From Candidatus Parcubacteria bacterium (GTDB lineage: Bacteria > Patescibacteriota > Minisyncoccia > Phycocordibacterales > Zambryskibacteraceae), in the NCBI GenBank assembly GCA_019661865.1, contig JAIFWJ010000006.1:1-36432 (forward strand): 36,432 nucleotides of DNA, read 5' to 3'. Below the pieces are notes generated by a model. The model searched no databases. It saw only the letters and a program-made list of their open reading frames with translations, and was not told where the DNA came from. Both the position numbers and the translations under genes were made by a program. Shown one piece after another: positions 1-7,232 of this stretch; the stretch's first letter is position 1, and each line of letters opens with the position of its first letter.

Positions 1-51
1 AGGGGATACTATATAAATAAGCCCTAAGTGTCAAATTTGAGCCTAACCTAT

Positions 52-59
52 GCTAGGAT
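52..59 (+). promoter_or_regulatory. Extended -10 box of truD
   Basis: TGCTAGGAT has the TGn extended -10 form with hexamer TAGGAT. It ends six bases before the truD ATG, so transcription would start at or next to the A of the start codon (leaderless mRNA). I see no convincing -35 and no SD. Confidence 0.5.
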
Positions 60-65
60 GGCCGT

Positions 66-1463
66 ATGCCTAAGACTCGTTTAGAGCTTATGTCAGAGCA
101 GGAGGCTAGAATAGAAGCCGAGAGGAATAAAAACCCGGAGCTTTTTCCTGAAACAACATGGGTTGACGACAATAAAACCCTGGAATCCCTCGGTATTTAT
201 ATACCCGGTAAAGAGCTTCTGGCCAAGGGATTCCTAAAGCTCCTACCTAGCGATTTCATCGTCGAAGAGATAACCAGTTCAGGGAGACAAACTACAGTAA
301 GCGAGGACTCCGAGAACCTAGAGAACAAACCGGGAGAAACTATTTATGCCACATTGGTGAAGTGTGGTCTATCTACCATAGAAGCCGTTGAGGAACTTTC
401 TTCCTTACTTAATGTTACTAGAGATAAGATTCAGTATGCCGGGATAAAGGACAAGGATGCCATAACCTCACAAGAAATTTCAATCAGATCAGTCTCAAAA
501 GAAAAAGTACTTTCGATAAACTCTCCTCATTTCTTTCTCAAAGATATTTATACTGGTAAAGGAGTCCTAAATAAGGGTCAGCTTCTGGGCAATCGCTTTA
601 CCATACTGATGCGTATCGGAGAGGACCTTCACAATAAATCCAAGATGAATGAATCTTTCGAATCCCTGAAGAGTCTGAGGAAGGAAGGATTTTATAATTA
701 TTTCTACCTACAGAGATTCGGCACACCGAGGCTCAATAATTATAAATGGGCACTCTTAATACTCCGGGGAGAGTATGAGAAAGCTGTTAGAAGCGTAATC
801 TCCGATCCGGGAATGAGAGAGATCCCGTATTTTATAAAAATGCGAGAGGATATTATCTCTCTAGCACCAAACTGGGAAAAAGTTCTAGAAAAATTAAATG
901 AATTTCCACTCGTATTTCCTACCGAGATAAAAATTATTCAACATTTAGTAAAGAGTCCGGGAGACTTTTCCGGAGCCTTAAGACAAGTTGAAGAGCAAGT
1001 AATGCTTTGGATAAGTGCTCTGGCTTCCATGCTATTTAACAGAAAACTCAGCGCATACGCCATGGCTAAGATAAAACCTCCACATTCGCTTCCCCTATTC
1101 TTAAGTCCAGATAGAAATGACTGGCTTCCTTATAGTGAAGATCTAGAAGGTCTCAACCTCTTTCCTCCAGAGTGGAATAATTTAAGACCATTCAGATCCA
1201 TCCAACTACGTCACAGAGAAGTGGAGACCATGGATAGAGCCGAAATCCACGAAGCAGATATAACAGATGAAGGAATAGTAGTGCAATTCACACTCGGTAA
1301 AGGGGAGTACGCCACTACATTCCTTTCACATTTTGTAAACCTTATGACAGGAATGAAACCCGAAGAGATAAGTGAAAATATTATTGATGTGAAATCTGCA
1401 TTGAAAATCGGCGAGATTAAAAAAACTTTGGATTATTTTTCTCAACTGAACAAAACTAAATAA
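66..1463 (+). CDS. truD: tRNA pseudouridine synthase D (TruD family)
   Basis: TruD-family enzyme that isomerises a uridine in tRNA (U13 in E. coli) to pseudouridine in the cytoplasm. Family motifs seen: FIVEE (about residues 64-68), AGIKDKDA (125-132) holding the expected catalytic Asp129, NRF (176-178) and FYNYFYLQRFG (209-219). At 465 aa it is longer than E. coli TruD (about 350 aa), with an acidic N-terminal extension and a longer C-terminal part. The ATG at 66 sits six bases after a -10 box and has no SD, which suggests leaderless expression. It stands alone and faces the convergent orphan gene 1521-2090. Family assignment is firm; which tRNA position is modified is inferred from the family. 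Confidence 0.93.
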   Translation: MPKTRLELMSEQEARIEAERNKNPELFPETTWVDDNKTLESLGIYIPGKELLAKGFLKLLPSDFIVEEITSSGRQTTVSEDSENLENKPGETIYATLVKCGLSTIEAVEELSSLLNVTRDKIQYAGIKDKDAITSQEISIRSVSKEKVLSINSPHFFLKDIYTGKGVLNKGQLLGNRFTILMRIGEDLHNKSKMNESFESLKSLRKEGFYNYFYLQRFGTPRLNNYKWALLILRGEYEKAVRSVISDPGMREIPYFIKMREDIISLAPNWEKVLEKLNEFPLVFPTEIKIIQHLVKSPGDFSGALRQVEEQVMLWISALASMLFNRKLSAYAMAKIKPPHSLPLFLSPDRNDWLPYSEDLEGLNLFPPEWNNLRPFRSIQLRHREVETMDRAEIHEADITDEGIVVQFTLGKGEYATTFLSHFVNLMTGMKPEEISENIIDVKSALKIGEIKKTLDYFSQLNKTK

Positions 1464-1465
1464 CA

Positions 1466-1521
1466 AAAAGCCCCACAAGAATCCGTGAGGATTCTTGTGG
1501 GGTGGACTCAGAAGGTGAGTC
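1466..1521 (-). terminator. Intrinsic terminator of the 1521-2090 gene, possibly bidirectional
   Basis: A perfect 14-bp stem, CCCCACAAGAATCC/GGATTCTTGTGGGG (1471-1502) with a 4-base loop, is followed on the minus strand by CTTTTTG. A smaller hairpin, GACTCA-GAAGG-TGAGTC (1505-1521), lies between it and the orphan gene's stop. The strong stem could also stop truD transcription coming from the other side. Confidence 0.85.
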
Positions 1522-2090
1522 TACTCTCCGCCTACTTGTGTAGCGTGGCGCTTGTCCATTTCCTCGTCAGAAGGACGCTCGATGCGCTTGATGCCCGCCG
1601 GAATCCGTTTCGGGTTGGTGAAGAAGAACTTCACCAGGATGATACGAACGCTATCGAGCGGTATACCGAGACGAGCTTCTCCGCCTGTCGCAGGGACGAG
1701 TGCAAGATGAAGATCGCGTACAGTGAGGTTCTGTAGAGCTGGCTTGTCCTGGATACTGACGAAGTTGATCGTCAATACGCCATTCGGATTCAGCCACACA
1801 TGGCAGAACCACACGGTCTTGGCCAGTTCCCTGAACGCCTCCGTCGTCTCACGATTGAATTCGGTGATTGGTGCATCGGAGACTGAGAAGGCCAAGGAGA
1901 CTACGAATTTCGTAGCGCTCCCTGGTTTATTCTTAGTGAACCAGTGTGCGTCATCGAGACCGAACCCAGCGTTCGTGAGCGCTCGCCGGATGAGTTCAGC
2001 ACTCACCCGATCTTCGTTCTTGAAGACTGGTGTACCAGTGTCAACTCGCCCTTCGCGTACACGGCCGACGGCTCCAAGATCCTCGGACAT
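1521..2090 (-). CDS. Hypothetical protein (orphan, own promoter and terminator)
   Basis: 189-aa soluble-looking protein with mixed alpha/beta character; no family recognised. No signal peptide or membrane segment is visible. The ATG at 2090 follows an SD-like AGAGG five bases upstream, unlike the ribosomal genes nearby. The gene has its own TTGACT-17-TAGCAT promoter and a strong terminator, so it is monocistronic. Sampled 60-base rows are about 53-62% G+C against 47% in a sampled truD row, which could indicate a different origin. The gene is very likely real; its function is unknown. Confidence 0.75.
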   Translation of the reverse strand: MSEDLGAVGRVREGRVDTGTPVFKNEDRVSAELIRRALTNAGFGLDDAHWFTKNKPGSATKFVVSLAFSVSDAPITEFNRETTEAFRELAKTVWFCHVWLNPNGVLTINFVSIQDKPALQNLTVRDLHLALVPATGGEARLGIPLDSVRIILVKFFFTNPKRIPAGIKRIERPSDEEMDKRHATQVGGE

Positions 2091-2155
2091 GGATACCTCT
2101 GGGCATTGCCCGGATGTAAGTGAACCACCAAGTTAGAACATACTTATCTTTTATT

Positions 2156-2184
2156 ATGCTATCACACCAAAAGTGTAAAGTCAA
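2156..2184 (-). promoter_or_regulatory. Sigma70-type promoter of the 1521-2090 gene
   Basis: Minus-strand TTGACT (2179-2184), 17-base spacer, TAGCAT (2156-2161). The predicted 5' UTR is about 55-60 bases and contains a small GGGCATTGCCC palindrome before the SD. Confidence 0.7.
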
Positions 2185-2188
2185 GTGG

Positions 2189-2238
2189 TATAAAAGAAAA
2201 GGTCCCGCACATGCAAGACCTTGTCTCAGTGCAGGACC
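2189..2238 (-). terminator. Intrinsic terminator of the 2248-2844 gene
   Basis: Minus-strand GGTCCTGCAC/GTGCGGGACC stem (one G-U pair) with an 18-base loop, followed by CTTTTCTTTTA. It starts nine bases after the upstream gene's TAA and abuts the promoter of the next orphan gene. Confidence 0.8.
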
Positions 2239-2247
2239 ATTATGCTT

Positions 2248-2844
2248 TTACGCTTTCACCTTCGCACGCTTACCGTGACCTTGCTTGTCGGCGGGAGGAC
2301 TGTTGCCCCTCATCTCCTTGCGAAGCTCGGCGTCGTACAGGCTACGACGATGCCGGCTCTTCGCCTTGGTGACAGGCGGTGGTGGCACGGTGACAGAGCG
2401 TATTCGTGCGGTGATCGACTCATTCTCCGCGGTAGAGAGCATCCCGAGGAAATTCATGTAAACCTCACGGATCTCCAGAGTCGACGCATTGCCTGAGACT
2501 TTCGCGGCGAGACTGCGCCAGGCACGAAAGCTTTTCCAAGTCTCAAGCTTCCTTACCTCGATCTTCGAGATGCGGATTGAGAGCTCGGCAGCCACCGAAG
2601 CAGAGACGAGGTAACGGCGCTCCAGGTTACAGAGCTCATTGAGTGCTCTCTCTGCTCTCGTCCCCGCGGATTCAATCGTGTACTTGTTCATGGCGGCGTT
2701 CGGATCATCGAAGATGCGAACGATACGCTTGAGTTCCTCATGGGTGATTCGCACCTCTTCAGAAACGAGGTGAGTTGAGAGAGACATTGCCGAAGCAATG
2801 CGATTCTCAAGCCGAATGCAGAGATTCTTCAGTTTCTCGCTCAT
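2248..2844 (-). CDS. Hypothetical helical protein with basic C-terminal tail
   Basis: 198 aa, mostly helix-forming (about residues 1-150), then a PPPP linker and a Lys/Arg-rich tail (KAKSRHRRS, GKRAKVKA). No family recognised; the tail would suit nucleic-acid or acidic-surface binding, but that is a guess. The start ATG is preceded by AGGGGG four bases upstream, a good SD. It has a TTGACA-17-TAAACT promoter and its own terminator. With 1521-2090 it forms a tandem pair of independently transcribed orphans on the same strand. Confidence 0.75.
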   Translation of the reverse strand: MSEKLKNLCIRLENRIASAMSLSTHLVSEEVRITHEELKRIVRIFDDPNAAMNKYTIESAGTRAERALNELCNLERRYLVSASVAAELSIRISKIEVRKLETWKSFRAWRSLAAKVSGNASTLEIREVYMNFLGMLSTAENESITARIRSVTVPPPPVTKAKSRHRRSLYDAELRKEMRGNSPPADKQGHGKRAKVKA

Positions 2845-2898
2845 GAAGCCCCCTGTTTATGTGTATATGAGTAGACTACGAAATAACCATCTCTATAT

Positions 2899-2927
2899 AG
2901 TTTATCATATTATATATAGAATGTCAA
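2899..2927 (-). promoter_or_regulatory. Sigma70-type promoter of the 2248-2844 gene
   Basis: Consensus TTGACA (2922-2927), 17-base spacer, TAAACT (2899-2904) on the minus strand. The UTR of roughly 48 bases ends in the AGGGGG SD. Confidence 0.75.
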
Positions 2928-2940
2928 GCATAGTTTAGAT

Positions 2941-3000
2941 GCATTAAAGGGCCCGAAAGGGCCCTTTAATGCCATCCAGGTATTATCTAGCTTAATACCT
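2941..3000 (-). terminator. Tandem hairpins after the MscS-like gene
   Basis: Two perfect inverted repeats lie in a row: AGGTATTA/TAATACCT (2978-3000, 7-base loop) and GCATTAAAGGGCCC/GGGCCCTTTAATGC (2941-2972, 4-base loop). The 14-bp stem is strong but has no classical U-tract; its 3' arm ends TTTAATGC. They begin directly after the stop codon at 3002, so transcription termination or 3'-end protection of that gene is the likely role. Confidence 0.65.
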
Positions 3001-3001
3001 T

Positions 3002-3691
3002 TTAGTGTCTCTCTGACATCTCACCGCGAAGGCGCTCAATGAAGCGACCTGCTGCATCCTGACCACCAAGACCAAATGAAAGTCCAAGTGCCAAAGAAAC
3101 TGCGATGACAATACCAGTGAAGAGGGTCTGACTGAATGCTGCTGCAATGCCAAGCTGTGAAAGAGCTACGAGTATTGCAAAGATCCATATGGCCCACTTA
3201 GAGAGGCTGCCCGCGAAGTGTGCTGAGTGAACCCCAGCAGTCTTGGCAGTAGTAACTACTACTCTCTCTACTACATCTCCCACTACTCCTCCTACAAGAA
3301 GGACGAGAGCTGCAACGATAACACGAGGAAGATAAGCAACTACAACTTCCCGGAGGAAGAGAGTCACCTGATTAAGACCTAATACATTGAAGGCTGCGAC
3401 CAAAAACACCACGATCACAAACCACTTTACCAAACCTCCGATAAAGGCTCCTACATCAAGACTTATTCCGCCGCGACGGAGAAACGTCTCGAATCCTGCT
3501 CGACGAAGCGCTTCGTCGACCTTAAGGGAGCGAAACACTTGCCATATTGCTCGGCCGAAGAGTGCACCGACGAGCCATCCTAAGATGACAATGATTATTG
3601 CAACGACAAGGTTGGGGACAAAACTAATGACTCCCGTCCAGAGACCCTGGAAGGAGGAGGTCAGCATGTCTCCCCATGTGCTTACATACAT
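3002..3691 (-). CDS. Integral membrane protein with MscS-like TM-helix repeats
   Basis: 229 aa with about five hydrophobic segments (roughly 24-46, 84-106, 118-140, 164-184, 188-212). The last contains LGLSFGLGGQDAA (202-214), which resembles the pore helix and following turn of MscS-type mechanosensitive channels. The protein ends shortly after this, so the large cytosolic MscS beta domain is absent. This matches the 'conserved TM helix' proteins related to small-conductance channels; a stress or osmotic role is inferred. No SD precedes the ATG at 3691. A second Met (residue 9) follows GGGGAG, but at only two bases, too close for a normal SD. Confidence 0.75.
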   Translation of the reverse strand: MYVSTWGDMLTSSFQGLWTGVISFVPNLVVAIIIVILGWLVGALFGRAIWQVFRSLKVDEALRRAGFETFLRRGGISLDVGAFIGGLVKWFVIVVFLVAAFNVLGLNQVTLFLREVVVAYLPRVIVAALVLLVGGVVGDVVERVVVTTAKTAGVHSAHFAGSLSKWAIWIFAILVALSQLGIAAAFSQTLFTGIVIAVSLALGLSFGLGGQDAAGRFIERLRGEMSERH

Positions 3692-3727
3692 AATTTCGTG
3701 ACTGTCTATTTATGCTAATAATTACCA

Positions 3728-3739
3728 CTCTTTAAAGAG
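3728..3739. repeat. 12-bp palindrome CTCTTTAAAGAG
   Basis: A perfect palindrome in the 72-bp gap between the membrane-protein gene and the nucleotidyltransferase-like gene. It could be an operator or a short hairpin; no function can be assigned from sequence. Confidence 0.35.
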
Positions 3740-3763
3740 GTACCCCTAAATTATACACCTCCT

Positions 3764-4381
3764 TTAGATTCCTAGTTTGTTAAGTAGCTTCTGGTGTGGA
3801 TAATCGAGGATATCTCTTACCAGCTTGTCGTAAATGCCCAGGCGGTACTGGAAGTCTGGGGTCTCGAAGGCTGCATAGCGGATTTCCTTCCCTAGCTCAG
3901 CCTCTATGTATGAAATATTGTTTAAGAGGGTACCCTGACGAATGTGGTCCCCCACCACTAAGAGATCCACCCGAGCCTCAGGATCATGCATAAAGAGTCC
4001 TGAAATAAGGAGAAGCTTAATGTTCCCAGCCTTACCCACTTTCTCCATGATTTCCTTCTTAGAAATGGGGGCCGCGTCGATGAGAAAGTGAGCTAGAGCA
4101 GCAAGATAGGGGTAGAGAGGATTAAGGATAAAACCTTTAACCTTCTTAGATATGGCCTTAGGGGCAGACCCGGGCCTGCCCTTGAGTTGCTTCACATAAG
4201 ACTTACGCTTGATGAGGTTAGCCTTGAGGAGATTGTTTATCTCGGACTTTACAAGTTTGGGTTTCTCCTTAACTCTGTCGATGATAGTCTGTGTGTCGAA
4301 AGCTTCATGAGGATTAAAGACGAAGAGACGCATCATCTTGACCTTGGCTTCATTCCCGAAAATTAAAGAAACAGATTTCAT
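3764..4381 (-). CDS. Winged-helix protein with degenerate nucleotidyltransferase-like domain
   Basis: The N-terminal half (about 1-90 from Met 4381) looks like a winged helix-turn-helix of the kind found in archaeal and CPR regulators (KVKMMRLFVFNP, SEINNLLKANLIKRKSY). The C-terminal half has LLISGLFM...ARVDLLVVGD, resembling the GS...DxD motif of MNT-type nucleotidyltransferases, but the first Asp of the pair appears to be Arg, so catalysis is doubtful. I start at 4381 (205 aa), not the track's 4438: the extra N-terminus MHFIVDF... would overlap the apparent TTGTTG-18-TACAAT promoter. Probable DNA-binding regulator; target unknown. Confidence 0.7.
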   Translation of the reverse strand: MKSVSLIFGNEAKVKMMRLFVFNPHEAFDTQTIIDRVKEKPKLVKSEINNLLKANLIKRKSYVKQLKGRPGSAPKAISKKVKGFILNPLYPYLAALAHFLIDAAPISKKEIMEKVGKAGNIKLLLISGLFMHDPEARVDLLVVGDHIRQGTLLNNISYIEAELGKEIRYAAFETPDFQYRLGIYDKLVRDILDYPHQKLLNKLGI

Positions 4382-4398
4382 CGTTGTATATTGGGCAC

Positions 4399-4428
4399 AT
4401 TGTACAAAAAATTCTGCGAAATCAACAA
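4399..4428 (-). promoter_or_regulatory. Promoter of the winged-helix gene
   Basis: Minus-strand TTGTTG (4423-4428), 18-base spacer, TACAAT (4399-4404). The -10 ends 17 bases before the ATG at 4381, giving a very short leader without SD. Confidence 0.5.
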
Positions 4429-4457
4429 TAAAATGCATTACCAGAACATAAATAATG

Positions 4458-4490
4458 AAAAAGAACAGTTTAGAAACTGTTCTTTTTCTT
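4458..4490 (-). terminator. Terminator downstream of rplL
   Basis: AAGAACAGTTT-AG-AAACTGTTCTT stem extended by flanking A and T runs, so it has a U-tract on both strands. It closes the rplJ-rplL operon. Confidence 0.85.
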
Positions 4491-4506
4491 GAACGAGAGT
4501 AAAGAA

Positions 4507-4911
4507 TTACTTCAAAGTCACCTTGCCCCCAGCTTCCTCTATTCTCTTCTTCAACTCTCCGGCTTCTTCCTTCTTCATATCAGCCTTGAGCTGACTTGGA
4601 GCTGCGTCTACGAGATCCTTGGCCTCTTTAAGTCCAAGTCCGAGAACTTCCTTCACCACCTTGATAACTGCAATCTTGTTAGCACCACCGTCAGTAAGTT
4701 CAACTGTTGCAGTGGCTTTCTCCTCAGCTGCTTCAGCGCCTCCGGCGGCTGGAGCTGCGGCTACCGCTGTGGCTGACACACCGAACTTCTTCTCGAAGAC
4801 CTTCACTAGTTCATTTAGATCCAGCACCGACATATCCTCGATTTCCTTCACGATCTTATGGAACTTCGCAGGTACTGCGACTTCCTCGACTACGTTTGTT
4901 TCGTCTGCCAT
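4507..4911 (-). CDS. rplL: Large ribosomal subunit protein bL12 (L7/L12)
   Basis: Stalk protein of the 50S subunit that recruits and stimulates EF-Tu and EF-G. The 134-aa sequence shows an N-terminal dimerisation region (about 15-45), an Ala/Gly-rich hinge (about 49-67) and a C-terminal domain with [15 protein letters not shown]. It is slightly longer than E. coli L7/L12 (121 aa) because of an acidic N-terminal extension ([13 protein letters not shown]). It lies 11 bases after rplJ and shares its promoter and leader. No SD is visible. Confidence 0.97.
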   Translation of the reverse strand: MADETNVVEEVAVPAKFHKIVKEIEDMSVLDLNELVKVFEKKFGVSATAVAAAPAAGGAEAAEEKATATVELTDGGANKIAVIKVVKEVLGLGLKEAKDLVDAAPSQLKADMKKEEAGELKKRIEEAGGKVTLK

Positions 4912-4922
4912 ATCTTTAATAA

Positions 4923-5408
4923 TTAATTTTTAGATTTCGCTATTTCACTTAGCGCTATAGCGAAGCGCTGTATAGGAGAATTCACAATATTTACGAACAT
5001 TCCTCTGAGTACTGGAACAGCTGGGATAGTGGCGATGCCAATCATTTCAGATGCATCCATATACCTTCCTTCGAATACTCCGCCGAGAATCTTTACTCCT
5101 TCGAGTTTCTTACCGAAGTTGTAGACCTCTCGTGCAGGAGCCACAAGATCCTCTCCCCAAGCCAGAGCCAGTTCTCCAGTAAGCTCGGGCTGTGCACCAG
5201 TAAACTTCTCTGCATCTAAGACTCTTTTGGTAAGAGTTTTCTTCGATACTTGGTAAGAAACTCCTTCCTTCTTTAAGATTCGACGCAAGCTTGTTGCATC
5301 GGAGACCTTAAGTCCGTGGAAGTTAACGAAGACTAGTGACTTAGCTCCTTTAAGAGCTTTGGATAAATTCGTAACAATGCTCTCCTTCTTGGCTTTAGTA
5401 ATTGCCAT
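4923..5408 (-). CDS. rplJ: Large ribosomal subunit protein uL10
   Basis: L10 anchors L7/L12 dimers to the 50S stalk base. The 161-aa sequence has the typical N-terminus ([11 protein letters not shown]...[26 protein letters not shown]) and a C-terminal helix for L12 binding. It is first in the rplJ-rplL operon, as is standard, but rplK-rplA and rpoB-rpoC are not next to it here. No SD precedes the ATG. Expression is probably autoregulated through the leader at 5453-5525. Confidence 0.96.
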   Translation of the reverse strand: MAITKAKKESIVTNLSKALKGAKSLVFVNFHGLKVSDATSLRRILKKEGVSYQVSKKTLTKRVLDAEKFTGAQPELTGELALAWGEDLVAPAREVYNFGKKLEGVKILGGVFEGRYMDASEMIGIATIPAVPVLRGMFVNIVNSPIQRFAIALSEIAKSKN

Positions 5409-5452
5409 TTGAATAAGTGCTAGCTATTAGCTGCTAGCTTCTTGTTTTTAAT

Positions 5453-5525
5453 GTCGACCTTAAGGTCTTAGAGTTTATCTCGGAAGGACTTATCTGCTTT
5501 TTGAGCTTGGCCTTCTGTCTTTGAC
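5453..5525 (-). promoter_or_regulatory. Ribosomal protein L10 leader (autoregulatory mRNA element)
   Basis: The minus strand reads GACAGAAGG...TAAGTCCTTCCGAGAT, which fits my memory of the L10-leader consensus (AGACAGYAGGY ... CCUGCCGAGGU): the AGAAGG and CCTTC arms pair. A 12-base palindrome GACCTTAAGGTC (5456-5467) follows. In other bacteria this RNA binds the L10-L12 complex to repress rplJL. Assignment is from position and motif by eye. Confidence 0.7.
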
Positions 5526-5535
5526 CTTACGCAAG

Positions 5536-5934
5536 CTACTTTACAGTTTTATATAAAATTTGCAACAAAAAGCTCCCAAATGGGAGCAGGCTGCACAAAA
5601 ACTTAAAAACATTACACCGAGGTGACACAATTACTGGCGGCCTAGAAATACGATGTTTGATTTCCTTTTTCCAGGCCCTTGTAAGAAAATCCCATTCTTT
5701 ATAAGAATCTTTACTCGCCATCATTCCGTTCTGCTCACTGGTACCTTGCAGATTGAGACGATGATATCTACCGTAATCTCCAACAAGTTGACCGGCGATA
5801 CAATCATTCTGGTCTCTGATATCGAGACGCTCAAGATCCATTTCCTTTTCCCAACCAGGACGTTGATAGTCGAGCCTTCTGGCTCCACGCTCTACACGTC
5901 GACGAATCTTCCGAGGGATCATAGCACTAGACAT
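5536..5934 (-). CDS. Hypothetical basic protein (3' end uncertain)
   Basis: 132-aa ORF with a perfect AGGAGG SD four bases before the ATG at 5934. Residues 1 to about 97 are highly charged and soluble-looking (PRKIRRRVERGARRLDY, EWDFLTRAWKKEIKHR). The remainder turns hydrophobic (VFKFLCSLLPFGSFLLQILYKTV) and is encoded by the terminator hairpin at 5567-5587 and the rplJ promoter. The true protein may therefore end near 5640 in another frame, either by a frameshift or a sequence error. No family recognised. Confidence 0.55.
   Translation of the reverse strand: MSSAMIPRKIRRRVERGARRLDYQRPGWEKEMDLERLDIRDQNDCIAGQLVGDYGRYHRLNLQGTSEQNGMMASKDSYKEWDFLTRAWKKEIKHRISRPPVIVSPRCNVFKFLCSLLPFGSFLLQILYKTVK
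5538..5565 (-). promoter_or_regulatory. Promoter of rplJ-rplL
   Basis: TTGCAA (5560-5565), 16-base spacer, TAAAGT (5538-5543) on the minus strand. The same TTGCAA-16-TAAAGT pair occurs before rpmB. It yields a leader of about 120 bases containing the L10 element. Confidence 0.6.
5567..5587 (-). terminator. Intrinsic terminator upstream of rplJ
   Basis: GCTCCCA-AA-TGGGAGC (5572-5587) followed on the minus strand by CTTTTTGTTG. It insulates rplJL from the upstream orphan gene, but lies inside that gene's annotated ORF. Confidence 0.75.
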
Positions 5935-5994
5935 ACAACCTCCTGATTAAGAACCGCGAAAGAACTACCTACATAAATAATAGCACTAATAAAC

Positions 5995-6021
5995 AAAAGG
6001 CTTCAGATCCTGGAGCTTTTT
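5995..6021 (-). terminator. Probable terminator after rplB
   Basis: Minus-strand AAAAGCTCC-AGGATCT-GAAGCCTTTTGTTT forms an imperfect stem with a T-rich tail about 20-45 bases after the rplB stop. It would end the tuf-rplB operon here. Confidence 0.45.
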
Positions 6022-6041
6022 ATTATTTTATTATTTCTTAT

Positions 6042-6881
6042 TTACTTTTTTCCGACCTTGCGTCTGCGGACGATGAACTTGTTGGAGTACTTCTTGGCAC
6101 GGCGTGACTTCTGTCCCTTTCCAGTAGGCTTACCATAAGTAGAGATAGCTCTCCTGCGACCTCTGCCTTGTCTTCCCTCACCTCCTCCATGTGGGTGGTC
6201 AACTGGGTTCATAGCAGTACCGCGTACAGTTGGACGTATTCCTAACCAACGACTTCTTCCGGCTTTACCAAGATTAGTTAAACGATTTTCATCATTAGAA
6301 ACTTCTCCGACAGTTGCCCATGCATTTTCTGGAACTTTACGCACTTCAGTAGAAGGGAGTTTAATGTCTACGTATCCACCTTCCTTAGCAGTAACTTCTA
6401 CGTAGTTACCTCCAGAGCGAGCAACTCTCGCACCACCCCCACTCTTTAACTCGACATTGTATACAAATGTACCGACAGGAATATTTTTAAGTGGCAGTCT
6501 GTTACCAGGGGTGACCGGTGCGTTGTCTGAAACTAAGAATGAATCCCCGACTCGGGCGGTCTTAGGAAGAAGCATGTATCTCCTCTCACCATCCTTATAT
6601 GCCACAAGACCGATGAACCCTGATCGGTTAGGATCATACTCAACAGTCTTCACAAAGAAAGGAATATTTTTCTTCTCGAACATGAAATCAATCTCTCTGT
6701 AGAGTCTCTTGTGACCACCTCCCTTGTGACGAGTAGTAATGATGCCAGAATTATTTCTACCATTTGCTCTACGGAAGCCGCGCGTAAGAGACTTTAAAGG
6801 CTCGTCTGTAGTAACAAACTTCCTGAACTCTACATGAGAGGTCATTCTACGAGATTTGGTTGTTGGTCTATACTTTTTCAT
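6042..6881 (-). CDS. rplB: Large ribosomal subunit protein uL2
   Basis: L2 binds 23S rRNA near the peptidyl-transferase centre and helps join the subunits. The full 279-aa sequence carries the family signature NPVDHPHGGGEG with the conserved His, plus RWLGIRPTVRG and a basic C-terminus. It lies 17 bases after rplW and is the last gene of the tuf-rpsJ-rplC-rplD-rplW-rplB run; the usual rpsS-rplV-rpsC continuation is missing. No SD is present. Confidence 0.98.
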   Translation of the reverse strand: MKKYRPTTKSRRMTSHVEFRKFVTTDEPLKSLTRGFRRANGRNNSGIITTRHKGGGHKRLYREIDFMFEKKNIPFFVKTVEYDPNRSGFIGLVAYKDGERRYMLLPKTARVGDSFLVSDNAPVTPGNRLPLKNIPVGTFVYNVELKSGGGARVARSGGNYVEVTAKEGGYVDIKLPSTEVRKVPENAWATVGEVSNDENRLTNLGKAGRSRWLGIRPTVRGTAMNPVDHPHGGGEGRQGRGRRRAISTYGKPTGKGQKSRRAKKYSNKFIVRRRKVGKK

Positions 6882-6898
6882 AACAATAATAACAATAT

Positions 6899-7231
6899 TT
6901 AAATGACATCAATCTTATCTCCCTCCTTAAGATATACATAAGCTTTCTTACCACCTCCCTTCACTCCCCATTTACCGCGGATGAAGACAGGCTTCTTGGG
7001 CACTCTTGCAAGATGGACACTCTTCGGAGTTACCTTGTACTGATTCTTTATGGAAACGCTGACACCTTTCTTGGTAGCAGTTGGTAACACATTGAAAACA
7101 TATATATGAGATTTCTCTGCCATGAGTGCTGCCTTCTCGGTCATACGTGCACCGAGGAGAACTGTCTTCGATTTAACTTCTTTGCTATCTTCTTTCTTTG
7201 CAGAAGTATTTTTAGTCTTTTTGTCAGCCAT
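6899..7231 (-). CDS. rplW: Large ribosomal subunit protein uL23
   Basis: L23 lies at the exit of the polypeptide tunnel and docks trigger factor and SRP. The 110-aa sequence has the core MTEKAALMAEKSHIYVFNVLPTATKKGVSVSIKNQYKV after a Lys-rich N-terminal extension of about 25 residues, longer than E. coli (100 aa). It starts one base after the rplD stop, suggesting coupled translation. Confidence 0.95.
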   Translation of the reverse strand: MADKKTKNTSAKKEDSKEVKSKTVLLGARMTEKAALMAEKSHIYVFNVLPTATKKGVSVSIKNQYKVTPKSVHLARVPKKPVFIRGKWGVKGGGKKAYVYLKEGDKIDVI

Positions 7232-7232
7232 G

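Noticed and set aside
1485-2136. Plus-strand ORFs of 83 and 137 aa (1485-1736 and 1723-2136)
   Set aside because: They lie opposite the 1521-2090 gene, which has a promoter, SD and terminator in the minus orientation; neither has an SD.
5653-5946. Plus-strand ORF of 97 aa
   Set aside because: It is antisense to the 5536-5934 ORF, which has a perfect AGGAGG SD and a charged, protein-like composition. The plus-strand product has no SD and no family features.
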